Assembly (NCBI GenBank): GCA_019414465.1
Contig: DXLY01000055.1
Span: 3,756 to 11,523 of the forward strand
Length of the DNA stretch: 7,768 bases
Reading direction: 5' to 3'
Source: Collinsella sp.
Lineage (GTDB): Bacteria > Actinomycetota > Coriobacteriia > Coriobacteriales > Coriobacteriaceae
The position numbers and the translations under genes were made by a program. The notes below the pieces were generated by a model that had not been told where the DNA came from, did not search any database, and was given only the letters and a program-made list of their open reading frames with translations. Positions 1 to 6,409 of the stretch are shown one piece after another; the stretch's first letter is position 1, and each line of letters starts with the position of its first letter.

Positions 1-393
1 CGTCACAACAACCGTCGGCGCCAGGCAAACCGCCATGTACCGCCGGCGCGAATACACAACGCCCTCGGCGCAGGCATAGATCATCGCCGTCTCGCGATTC
101 GCCCCAAAGGTCACCTGCGCGCCCGCAGGCGCCAGCAGCTTAAAAAACACCGCATGCACCAGCTCGTGCACGGCAAACGATGCCATTGAGACCGCAGCCA
201 AGCCGACTATCCAGCCCACGACAGCCATCCAGCCGCCCGCCTCAGCCGCGTCCAAGTCCGCAGGCCCGCCCAACAGCATAAACACCGGCACCAGGCACAC
301 GGCAAACACCGCGATCACGGCCATCCCCCACACGAAGCAAGCGTGTAGAAAATCCTCGTCCTCAAACGCATGTATGTTGGAAATCTCATTCAT
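1..393 (-). CDS. DUF3267-type putative membrane zinc metalloprotease (partial, C-terminus beyond window)
   Basis: Reading the minus strand from the ATG at 393 gives 131 residues with no stop before the window edge. Seen: a short acidic N-terminus (NEISNIHAFEDEDF), a hydrophobic segment at about residues 18-41, a second at about 54-75, then HELVH at 76-80, directly followed by AVFFKLL, and later YACAEGVVYSRRRY (106-119) and a hydrophobic stretch beginning AVCLAP. Known: this order (membrane spans, HExxH, a glycine-containing strand, a YA..SR.RY segment, then LAP in another span) is typical of DUF3267 putative zincin peptidases, which usually have about 170-220 residues, so roughly a third is missing. 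The two histidines and Glu77 would be the metal-binding and catalytic residues. Substrate is unknown. The start is the only ATG before the first span; no strong Shine-Dalgarno precedes it. It is divergent from the MetRS-like gene. Family assignment is fairly sure; protease activity is inferred. Confidence 0.8.
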   Translation of the reverse strand, partial: MNEISNIHAFEDEDFLHACFVWGMAVIAVFAVCLVPVFMLLGGPADLDAAEAGGWMAVVGWIVGLAAVSMASFAVHELVHAVFFKLLAPAGAQVTFGANRETAMIYACAEGVVYSRRRYMAVCLAPTVVVT

Positions 394-433
394 AGCATCT
401 TAGGATAGCGCCCCTGCCACGCACCCGCCCGCA

Positions 434-444
434 TGTGCGATAAT
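434..444 (+). promoter_or_regulatory. Extended -10 promoter for the MetRS-like gene
   Basis: TGTGCGATAAT contains TGc followed by GATAAT (439-444), one mismatch from the -10 consensus with the extended-10 TG dinucleotide. No convincing -35 lies 17-18 bases upstream (TGCCAC at 415-420 is weak), as is usual for extended -10 promoters. Transcription would start near 451, giving a leader of about 76 bases before the ATG at 527. The same 11-mer occurs upstream of the degV-like gene at 6420-6410 on the minus strand. Inferred from sequence only. Confidence 0.45.
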
Positions 445-515
445 GTCGAACGATATGCACGAATTGACCACCGCGCCGCCGAACCCCGTGCCCGGCCGCG
501 CTCTTACCTATATGC

Positions 516-522
516 GAAGGAG
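516..522 (+). promoter_or_regulatory. Ribosome binding site fixing the MetRS-like start at 527
   Basis: GAAGGAG at 516-522 lies four bases before the ATG at 527. It is the only good Shine-Dalgarno in the leader. The in-frame ATGs at 443, 455 and 512 have none, and the one at 443 overlaps the predicted -10 box. Confidence 0.8.
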
Positions 523-526
523 TCCC

Positions 527-2677
527 ATGGCATCCAAATACTCCATGAACGACCGTCCCAGCTGGCCGCGCCGCGCCATCGTTACCGCCGGCGAGCCCTA
601 CGGCAACAAGGGTCTGCACTTTGGCCACGTCGGCGGCGTCTTTGTCCCGGCCGACTTCTTCGCCCGCTTCCTGCGCGACCGCCTGGGCCGCGAAAACGTC
701 ATCTTCACCTCGGGCACCGACTGCTACGGTTCGCCCATCATGGAGAGCTACCGCAAGCTCAAGGAGAACGAGGGCTACGACAAGTCCATCGGCGAGTATG
801 TCGAGTCCAATCACTCCCGCCAGGCCGCGACCCTCAACAACTACAACATCAGCTGCGACATCTACGGCGGCTCGGGCCTTGAGCCGGCGGCCCAGATCCA
901 CAACGAGGTGACTGCCGAGATTATCGAGCGCCTGCACGAGCAGGGCACCATCTCCAAGCGCTCCACGCTGCAGTTCTACGATGCCAAGGCCGGCACGTTC
1001 CTCAACGGCCGCCAGGTCATCGGCCGCTGCCCCATCCAGGGCTGCAAGTCCGAGAAGGCTTATGCCGACGAGTGCGATCTGGGCCACCAGTTTGAGCCCG
1101 AGGAGCTCATCGCGCCCAAGAGCCAGCTCACCGGCGAGGTGCCCGAGCTGCGCCCGGTCGACAATCTCTACTTTGACCTGCCGGCCTACCTCGACTTTAT
1201 GAAGACCTACACCGCCAAGCTCGCCCAGAACCCGCAGGTTCGCTCCGTGGTCTCCAAGACCATGGAGGAGTGGCTGCTGCCGGCTCAGCTCTACATCCAG
1301 AACAAGTTCCGCGAGGCCTTCGATGCCGTCGAGGACCAGCTCCCCGAGCACACCGTGCTGGAGCCCGAGGGCAACAAGAGCAGCTTTACCGTCACCTTCC
1401 CCAGCTGGAAGGAGCGCGACGACGCCCACGCGGTGCTCGCCAACGGTGGCGTGCGCTTCCGCAGCGGCAAGGCACTCGTGCCCTTCCGCATCACCGGCAA
1501 CATCGACTGGGGCGTTCCGGTGCCCGAGGTCGATGGCGTCTCCGACGTCACCTGCTGGTGCTGGCCCGAGAGCCTGTGGGCGCCCATCAGCTATACGCGT
1601 ACCGTGCTCGCGCGCGATGCCAAGGCCGCCGGCGTGACCGAGGGCGTCGCCGCCCAGGATGCCGCCCTCATGGGCGAGCCCGCCGCCGACTCCACGCAGG
1701 TGCCCGCACCCACCTACCAGCACAGCTCGCTCGACTGGCGCGACTGGTGGTGCTCTGACGACGCTCAGATTTACCAGTTCATCGGTCAGGACAACATCTA
1801 TTTCTACTGCATCGCGCAGACCGCCATGTGGGAGGCCCTGGGCTGGGACCTCACGCAGAGCACCGTCAGCGCCTGCTACCACCTGCTCTACATGGGCAAA
1901 AAGGCCAGCTCGTCCTCGCAGACGCCTCCCCCGCCGGCAGACGACCTGCTCAACCACTACACCTGCGAGCAGATGCGCGCGCACTGGCTGTCGCTCGGCC
2001 TATCCGAAAAGCCGGTGAGCTTTAGCCCCAAGGCATACGACACGCGTGTGACCGGCAAGGACAAGGACGGCAACGAGGTGCGCGCCTGCGACGACAAGCG
2101 CGTTATCGACCCCGCCCTTAAGGAGAGCGCGCTGCTGACCGGCGTGTTCAACCGCCTGGCCCGCAGCTGCTTCTACGGCGTCGCCGTCAAGGAGGGCGAC
2201 GAGAGTCCCTATCGCAACGGTTGCATCCCCGCCGGTGCCGCTTCTGACACCGTGGTCGAAGCCGCCCAGCAGGCAGCCCTCGCCTTTGAGCAGGCCATGT
2301 ACAAGTTCGAGACGCACCGAGCGCTCGCTGTGTGCGACGACTACCTGCGCGCCGCCAACAAGCGCTGGAGCGATGCCTCCAAGGCCGCCAACAAGCTCGA
2401 GGGCGAGCCGGCCAACGCCGCCATGACGCAGGCCCTCGTCGACGCCTTTACCGAGCTGCGCGTGGCCACCGTCCTGATGCACGGCATCGTGCCGGCCGGC
2501 TGCGAGCTCATCTGCGAGTACTTCGACGTTGACCCGGTCGCCTTCTTTAGCTGGGATAACATCTTTGCCTCCACGGACGAGTTCGTGGAGAGCCTGGGCG
2601 AGAAGCCCGGCGAGCACCGCGTGAAGCCACTGCCCCCGCGCTTCGACTTCTTCAGCAAGCACGAGAGCCAGTACTAA
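527..2677 (+). CDS. Class I tRNA ligase-family protein, divergent methionyl-tRNA synthetase paralogue
   Basis: 716 residues, TAA stop. The open frame continues back to an ATG at 443, but the ATG at 527 has the Shine-Dalgarno. Seen: HFGH at 31-34 (class I HIGH signature); GTDCYGSPI from 63 where MetRS has a DxHGTPI-type motif; a knuckle with C168, C173, C183 and H187; then a stretch reading PEELIAPKSQLTG and NLYFDLP, closely matching MetRS order. DWGVPVP follows (W328), then LWAPISY (350-356) where MetRS has a LDAPIGY-type motif, and KKASSS at 458-463 in the KMSKS position, followed by a proline run. Two stretches, about 255-325 and 367-405, have no counterpart in the compact MetRS I can recall. 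The C-terminus is a helical region like the MetRS anticodon-binding domain, without a recognisable extra tRNA-binding domain. Inferred: a MetRS-derived enzyme that may no longer charge tRNA-Met normally. A housekeeping metG elsewhere is expected but not visible here. It could also be a divergent active synthetase. Family sure, function unknown. Confidence 0.85.
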   Translation: MASKYSMNDRPSWPRRAIVTAGEPYGNKGLHFGHVGGVFVPADFFARFLRDRLGRENVIFTSGTDCYGSPIMESYRKLKENEGYDKSIGEYVESNHSRQAATLNNYNISCDIYGGSGLEPAAQIHNEVTAEIIERLHEQGTISKRSTLQFYDAKAGTFLNGRQVIGRCPIQGCKSEKAYADECDLGHQFEPEELIAPKSQLTGEVPELRPVDNLYFDLPAYLDFMKTYTAKLAQNPQVRSVVSKTMEEWLLPAQLYIQNKFREAFDAVEDQLPEHTVLEPEGNKSSFTVTFPSWKERDDAHAVLANGGVRFRSGKALVPFRITGNIDWGVPVPEVDGVSDVTCWCWPESLWAPISYTRTVLARDAKAAGVTEGVAAQDAALMGEPAADSTQVPAPTYQHSSLDWRDWWCSDDAQIYQFIGQDNIYFYCIAQTAMWEALGWDLTQSTVSACYHLLYMGKKASSSSQTPPPPADDLLNHYTCEQMRAHWLSLGLSEKPVSFSPKAYDTRVTGKDKDGNEVRACDDKRVIDPALKESALLTGVFNRLARSCFYGVAVKEGDESPYRNGCIPAGAASDTVVEAAQQAALAFEQAMYKFETHRALAVCDDYLRAANKRWSDASKAANKLEGEPANAAMTQALVDAFTELRVATVLMHGIVPAGCELICEYFDVDPVAFFSWDNIFASTDEFVESLGEKPGEHRVKPLPPRFDFFSKHESQY

Positions 2678-2693
2678 GCCAACACCAAGGCAG

Positions 2694-2802
2694 AGTAGTC
2701 AATTTGGGACGGGGCTATTTTAGCTACCCCGTCCCAAATTTAACTGCAACGCCTGCCGAAACGGACGGGCAGCTAAAATAGCCCCGTCCCAAATTGACTA
2801 CT
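2694..2802. repeat. BIME/REP-like element: 32-bp perfect inverted repeat with nested hairpins
   Basis: Bases 2694-2725 are the exact reverse complement of 2771-2802 (32 of 32). Each arm also opens its own hairpin. On the left, AATTTGGGACGGG (2701-2713) pairs with 2728-2740, with an inner GCTA/TAGC stem around TTT. On the right, GGACGGG (2763-2769) pairs with CCCGTCC (2783-2789), with an inner GCTA/TAGC stem around AAA. So one roughly 40-base palindromic unit appears twice, head to head, separated by about 30 bases. This two-unit arrangement resembles bacterial interspersed mosaic elements. It lies between two co-directional genes, with no open frame inside. Copy number elsewhere in the genome cannot be seen from this window. 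Confidence 0.9.
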
Positions 2803-2806
2803 TTTA
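2694..2806 (+). terminator. Possible intrinsic terminator after the MetRS-like gene
   Basis: The 32-bp stem formed by the inverted repeat is followed directly by TTTT at 2803-2806, 17 bases downstream of the MetRS-like stop to the start of the stem. The loop of about 45 bases is long and the T tract short, so termination may be partial. If it works, the downstream methyltransferase would need its own promoter. Confidence 0.35.
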
Positions 2807-2828
2807 ATGGAATGGGAAGGAAAGACGG

Positions 2829-3932
2829 ATGTCCAAGCCGCGTCGTCGTAAGCAGAAAAAGCAGGTCAAGCCCGAGCTCAAGCTCAGGCAATTTGCCGCC
2901 ACCGAGCTTTCCGACCAGCTTGCCGCCCTTCCCTGCGCCGCCGACCTGCCGCGCTTTATGGTCGACACGGTCGCCGGCGCCTATGCCCCCACCGATGCCG
3001 AGCTCATGATCGAGGGCTTCGGCGCCGCGGCCACACGCCCGGTCACGCTGCGCGCCAACACGCTCAAGGCAACCGCCGAGGACATCGCTGCGGCGCTCGA
3101 TGCCGCCGGCATCGCGCACCAAACCGTTACCTGGTATCCGGACGCCTTTATCCTGCCCGAGGCCCAGGTTTCCGATCTGTGGGATCTCGACATCTACCGC
3201 GACGGCAAGATCTATCTGCAGAGCCTGTCGTCCATGATGCCGCCTTTGGTGTTGGGTGCTCAGGCCGGCGAGGACATCCTGGACATGTGCGCAGCCCCTG
3301 GCGGCAAGACGACGCAGATCGCCGCCCTCACCCAGGGCCAGGCACACCTCACCGCCTGCGAGATGAGCATTCCCCGCGCCGAGAAGCTCGAAGCCAACCT
3401 CCACCGCCAAGGTGCCAAAAACGTGCCCGTCATGCGCATCGACGCACGCGAGCTCGACGAGTTCTTCCGCTTTGACCGCATCCTGCTCGACGCTCCCTGC
3501 ACCGGCACGGGCACCGTCATCAGCGGCAACGAGAAAAGCCTGCGCGGCCTGACCGAGCAGCTGCTGAGCAAGTGTGCCCGCTCGCAGCGAGCACTTCTGG
3601 ACCGCGCCACGGGAGCCCTTAAACCGGGCGGCACGCTCGTCTATTCGACTTGTTCGATCTTGCCGCAGGAAAACGAGGACGCCCTGCAAGAGGCGCTCGA
3701 CAAGCATATGGACTGCGAGCTTATCCCCCTCGACGGCACGCCGAGCGAAAGCGAAGCGCGTCGCGCCCAGGACGCCGGCGAGGAGCCGCATATCGAGAGC
3801 AACGCTCTCACCGAGGCCATCGCCGCGGGTCAGGTATCGGCCGTCGCCAACGGCCTGCCCGGCACGCTGACCATTCCGCCTAGCCGCGACTTTGAGGGCT
3901 TCTACATTGCCCTGATCCGAAAACGCAGCTAG
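2829..3932 (+). CDS. RsmB/NOP2/Sun-family SAM-dependent RNA (cytosine-C5) methyltransferase
   Basis: 367 residues. AAGGA at 2817-2821 lies seven bases before the ATG. Seen: a basic N-terminus (KPRRRKQKKQVK); LRANTLK at 74-80, the conserved N-terminal motif of this family; QSLSSMMPPLVL at 131-142; the SAM-binding loop DMCAAPGGKT beginning at D152; motif IV DAPCTGTG with C224; and motif VI STCS with C275. Known: the motif VI cysteine attacks C6 of the target cytosine and the motif IV cysteine assists product release, giving 5-methylcytosine in rRNA or tRNA. It has no N-terminal NusB-like domain, so it is not a full RsmB, and is closer in layout to RsmF-type proteins. It ends soon after the catalytic domain (FEGFYIALIRKRS), without an obvious extra RNA-binding domain. 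It follows the MetRS-like gene in tandem across the inverted-repeat element. Family and chemistry are sure; the RNA target is unknown. Confidence 0.93.
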   Translation: MSKPRRRKQKKQVKPELKLRQFAATELSDQLAALPCAADLPRFMVDTVAGAYAPTDAELMIEGFGAAATRPVTLRANTLKATAEDIAAALDAAGIAHQTVTWYPDAFILPEAQVSDLWDLDIYRDGKIYLQSLSSMMPPLVLGAQAGEDILDMCAAPGGKTTQIAALTQGQAHLTACEMSIPRAEKLEANLHRQGAKNVPVMRIDARELDEFFRFDRILLDAPCTGTGTVISGNEKSLRGLTEQLLSKCARSQRALLDRATGALKPGGTLVYSTCSILPQENEDALQEALDKHMDCELIPLDGTPSESEARRAQDAGEEPHIESNALTEAIAAGQVSAVANGLPGTLTIPPSRDFEGFYIALIRKRS

Positions 3933-3956
3933 CGCACGGATCCAAAACTCAACAAG

Positions 3957-4127
3957 CTATCTCTGTGCGCGTTTGCCCTGCTGGTCGCGATGCTGTTTAA
4001 GCATCGCGCGCTCCTTGCGTTCGGCCCTTTTGCCCTTAATGGCCGTGACCACAAAGTAGATGACCGCGGCGGCAACGATTGCGGCCACACACAGGCCGAT
4101 CGAGCCAAACATTGCTGTCAATTCCAT
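3957..4127 (-). CDS. Small single-span membrane protein, 56 residues
   Basis: Minus-strand ATG at 4127-4125, TAG at 3959-3957. A good Shine-Dalgarno, AGAGAGGTG (4143-4135), lies seven bases upstream. Seen: a short N-terminus (MELTAMFGSIG), one hydrophobic helix at about residues 10-30 (GLCVAAIVAAAVIYFVV), then a strongly basic tail of about 26 residues (GKRAERKERAMLKQHRDQQG and onward). The positive-inside rule predicts N-out, C-in with a cytoplasmic basic tail. No enzymatic motif and no lipobox is present. It is convergent with the methyltransferase (stops 24 bases apart) and divergent from the TIM-barrel gene. The combination of Shine-Dalgarno, an ideal membrane segment and charge asymmetry makes a real gene likely; function is not recognised. 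Confidence 0.75.
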   Translation of the reverse strand: MELTAMFGSIGLCVAAIVAAAVIYFVVTAIKGKRAERKERAMLKQHRDQQGKRAQR

Positions 4128-4303
4128 ACCGCGTCACCTCTCTTTTAAACGGGGCTTTCAAGATAGCACCTCGATACCCGCCACCACAGCTCCTTCACGT
4201 TCGCCGGCCCTTCGGTCTAACGGATGGCGCGGCGGGGAAAAATCAACTCGTCAAACGATTTAGCATTCGCAATTCCGGCTGCATCGCGCCGGCCATCATC
4301 ACA

Positions 4304-4309
4304 TAGAAT
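4304..4309 (+). promoter_or_regulatory. Possible -10 box giving a near-leaderless mRNA
   Basis: TAGAAT at 4304-4309 matches five of six -10 positions. Initiation about seven bases downstream falls near 4316, two or three bases before the ATG at 4319. No Shine-Dalgarno precedes this ATG, which fits a leaderless transcript. No clear -35 is present. Confidence 0.3.
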
Positions 4310-4318
4310 CGAGCCTCC

Positions 4319-5410
4319 ATGGATACCCTCAACGATCTAAATGAGCGCGTCGACGCCTTCGTCGGCACCAGCTCCTTCGACACGCCTGCGGCGGCAAACG
4401 ACCAAGCTCCCATCGATGTGCCCGCCGAGGTGCACGAGGACATCGTCGCCTCGGTCGATTTTTCCGAGGTCGAGCTTGCAGACGAGTTCACCGAGCCCCA
4501 AATAGCCGTCACGCCCAACGGCCTGCTCCCTATGGAGCCCCTGCCCATCGACGGACGCCTGCGCAAGGCTGCCCTTCGCATGCCCGACGAGATCGAGGAG
4601 GCCAGCGGCTTCACGCTCTTTGGCCGACGCATCAAGTCGCTCATTTACACCACCGATGTCGCGGTTATCCGCAACTCCAACGCCGACGCCGTCTTTGCGG
4701 TCTACCCTTTCACGCCGCAGCCCGCCATTACGCAAGCGCTGCTGACCGTCGCCGAGTGCCCGGTCTTTGTAGGCGTGGGTGGCGGAACTACGACCGGTAA
4801 GCGCTCCGTGCAGATGGCAGCCGTCTCCGAGATGCAGGGCGCGGCGGGCTGCGTGGTCAACTCCCCCGCTACTGCCGAGATGGTCGAGCACATCACCAAC
4901 ATCGCCGACATCCCCGTCATCGCCACGGTCGTTCGCTGCGACGACGATGCCCACGCCAAGGTGCGCGCTGGAGCCAAGATTCTCAACATCGCCGCCGGCA
5001 AGAACACGCCCCAGGTCCTACGCGAGCTGCGCGAGCACTATCCCAACCTGCCGCTTATCGCGCCGGGCGGCAAGACGCCCGAGAGCATTCGCGAGACCAT
5101 CGCCGCCGGCGCCAACGCCATCATCTGGACACCGCCTTCGGCCCAGCAGCTACAGACCGACATGATGCAGCGTTATCGCAAGATGAAGGAAGACGCCACA
5201 CCTGTCATCTCGCGCGACGACGTGCCCATTATCGACCAGGTCGCCGCCGCCGAGGTCAGCCAAGTCGAGAACATGAATCCCGATGTGCCGATTCCCGACG
5301 AAGTCATCGAGCGCGTCGCTTCGATCCACGAGCGCGTCGAGGAGCATCGCGCCAACCGCGGCCTCAAGCCGTCACTGCACGGCTTTTTCTTCCGCGGAAA
5401 GAAACGCTAG
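4319..5410 (+). CDS. Uncharacterised TIM-barrel-like protein with acidic N-terminal extension
   Basis: 363 residues, TAG stop. Seen: an acidic, probably disordered N-terminus (about residues 1-66, rich in Asp and Glu). A core at about 98-285 alternates strands and helices: RRIKSLIYTTDVAVIRN, ADAVFAVYPFTPQP, VFVGVGGGTTTGKR (150-162), GAAGCVVNSP, DIPVIATVV, GAKILNIAAGKNT, LPLIAPGGKTPES (244-256) and GANAIIWTPP. The glycine-rich loops at strand ends and the regular beta-alpha rhythm are those of phosphate-binding TIM barrels such as KDPG aldolase or thiamine-phosphate synthase. From memory, Clostridia carry similar core proteins of about 250 residues annotated only as hydrolase; no activity is established that I know of. 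A C-terminal tail of about 75 residues ends in a basic patch (FFFRGKKR). The next in-frame ATG, codon 72 at 4532, also lacks a Shine-Dalgarno, so 4319 is kept, although the first 71 residues could be over-called. Followed by a strong terminator. Fold likely, function unknown. Confidence 0.75.
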   Translation: MDTLNDLNERVDAFVGTSSFDTPAAANDQAPIDVPAEVHEDIVASVDFSEVELADEFTEPQIAVTPNGLLPMEPLPIDGRLRKAALRMPDEIEEASGFTLFGRRIKSLIYTTDVAVIRNSNADAVFAVYPFTPQPAITQALLTVAECPVFVGVGGGTTTGKRSVQMAAVSEMQGAAGCVVNSPATAEMVEHITNIADIPVIATVVRCDDDAHAKVRAGAKILNIAAGKNTPQVLRELREHYPNLPLIAPGGKTPESIRETIAAGANAIIWTPPSAQQLQTDMMQRYRKMKEDATPVISRDDVPIIDQVAAAEVSQVENMNPDVPIPDEVIERVASIHERVEEHRANRGLKPSLHGFFFRGKKR

Positions 5411-5420
5411 CAAAACATCT

Positions 5421-5459
5421 TGGCCCGCCCCACAAACGTGAGGCGGGCCGTTTTCGTTT
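5421..5459 (+). terminator. Rho-independent terminator of the TIM-barrel gene
   Basis: GGCCCGCC (5422-5429) pairs perfectly with GGCGGGCC (5442-5449). A T-G wobble closes the base, and an inner CAC/GTG pairing surrounds an AAAC loop. TTTTCGTTT follows. It begins 11 bases after the stop at 5410. Read on the minus strand, the T-rich stretch is poorer (GATGTTTTG), so it may only partly serve the convergent degV-like gene, which ends at 5491. Confidence 0.9.
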
Positions 5460-5490
5460 GAGCAATCATGCAGCGACGTGATGGGGCAAA

Positions 5491-6381
5491 TTAATCCACG
5501 CGCTTGTCGCCCATAAAGAAGAGCGCCACCGTACCAGGTCCGGTATGCGAGCCAATCAGAGTACCGATGTCATTGATCTCAATCTTGCCTTTAAGCTGCG
5601 GAACCTGTTCCTCAATCAGCGCCGCGACCGCCTCGGCATCCTCGCGGCACGCCGACTGCGACATGATGCACTTACCCGAATAATCTGCACCGTCCTGTAC
5701 GTGTGCCATCATGGTCTTAGCCATCTCGGAAATCGCGCGCTTCTTAGTGCGAATCTTCTCACGTGGCGACAGCTTACCTTCGCAATCGACCGTCATAAGC
5801 GGGCAAATCTCGAGCGCCGTGCCGATGATCGCGCTCGCGGCCGAAATGCGACCGCCGCGCAGGTAGCTCGACAGATCGGTCGAGAAGAACCAGTGGTGCA
5901 GGTTGAGTTTATGCTCCTCAATCCAAGCGGCCGTCTCGTCGAGTGAAGCCCCGCTATCGCGCACGTCGGCGGCATATTCCAGCAACAGACCAAAGCCCGA
6001 AGACGCCCCCAGCGAATCGATGACGCGCACCTTGCCGCCCTGGGGATAGCGATCCGCGAGCATCTGCGCCGCGACGCAGGCCGATCCATACGTGCCCGAA
6101 ATACCCGACGACAACGTCAGGTGCAGCACGTCTTTACCCTCGGCAACAAACGGCTCCCAAAACTCCTCGTACTCGCCCACGCTCACCTGAGACGTCTTGG
6201 GCATGGCGCCCGCGGCAATCTGGGCAAAAAACTCGTCCGGCGTAATCGACTGATACAGATCGTCCGTATAGACAACATCGTCGATCTCGTAATGAAAATA
6301 CGCGACGGGAATATTGCGCGATTCAAAGAACTCACGGGTTCGGTCGGCGGCGGATTCACAGGTCAGGACAAAATCACTCAT
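5491..6381 (-). CDS. DegV family fatty-acid-binding protein
   Basis: 296 residues from the ATG at 6381. An in-frame ATG at 6399 would add six residues but has no Shine-Dalgarno and sits almost at the predicted transcription start, whereas GAGGAG lies six bases before 6381. Seen: N-terminal FVLTCESAADRT in place of the usual DSTAD-type motif; KTSQVSVGEY at 62-71; LSSGISGTYGSA at 90-101; YLRGGRIS at 173-180; and HTGPGTVALFF from 279. Known: DegV proteins bind a single fatty acid between two domains; the TSQ and SSGISGTY motifs contact the carboxylate. In Gram-positive bacteria the FakB members of this family present fatty acids to the FakA kinase for phospholipid synthesis. No fakA is in view, so a FakB role is inferred. 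Length is normal. The gene is divergent from fbp and carries its own promoter. An alternative is another DegV paralogue, since genomes of this type often have several. Confidence 0.93.
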   Translation of the reverse strand: MSDFVLTCESAADRTREFFESRNIPVAYFHYEIDDVVYTDDLYQSITPDEFFAQIAAGAMPKTSQVSVGEYEEFWEPFVAEGKDVLHLTLSSGISGTYGSACVAAQMLADRYPQGGKVRVIDSLGASSGFGLLLEYAADVRDSGASLDETAAWIEEHKLNLHHWFFSTDLSSYLRGGRISAASAIIGTALEICPLMTVDCEGKLSPREKIRTKKRAISEMAKTMMAHVQDGADYSGKCIMSQSACREDAEAVAALIEEQVPQLKGKIEINDIGTLIGSHTGPGTVALFFMGDKRVD

Positions 6382-6387
6382 ATGAGG

Positions 6388-6393
6388 CTCCTC
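6388..6393 (-). promoter_or_regulatory. Ribosome binding site fixing the degV-like start at 6381
   Basis: The minus strand reads GAGGAG followed by CCTCAT and then the ATG at 6381, an ideal six-base spacing. The upstream ATG at 6399 has no comparable site. Confidence 0.75.
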
Positions 6394-6409
6394 ACTCATT
6401 GCTGCGCAA

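Noticed and set aside
443..526. 28-residue N-terminal extension of the MetRS-like protein from an ATG at 443
   Set aside because: The ATG overlaps the predicted -10 box and lacks a Shine-Dalgarno, the added residues look unlike a protein terminus, and GAAGGAG points to 527.
433..882. Plus-strand open frame overlapping the MetRS-like gene
   Set aside because: Arg/Pro/His-rich out-of-frame translation with no motif; a composition artefact.
386..1984. 532-codon open frame on the minus strand opposite the MetRS-like gene
   Set aside because: Low-complexity Gly/Val/Ala/Leu translation typical of the antisense frame of GC-rich codons. The opposite strand has clear synthetase motifs, and the frame also collides with the DUF3267 start.
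2724..3791. 355-codon minus-strand open frame opposite the methyltransferase
   Set aside because: Starts inside the methyltransferase and ends in the inverted repeat. The sense strand has complete catalytic motifs.
3932..3970. GCGCAC...GTGCGC as a bidirectional terminator between convergent genes
   Set aside because: Only six pairs around a 27-base loop, and no T tract on either strand.
3986..4008. 8-bp hairpin CGCGATGC/GCATCGCG
   Set aside because: It lies within the small membrane protein's coding sequence, has no T tract and is not at a gene boundary; probably chance.
4060..4306. Two overlapping plus-strand open frames of 67 and 75 codons
   Set aside because: They run antisense to the small membrane protein, lack Shine-Dalgarno sites and show no protein-like pattern.
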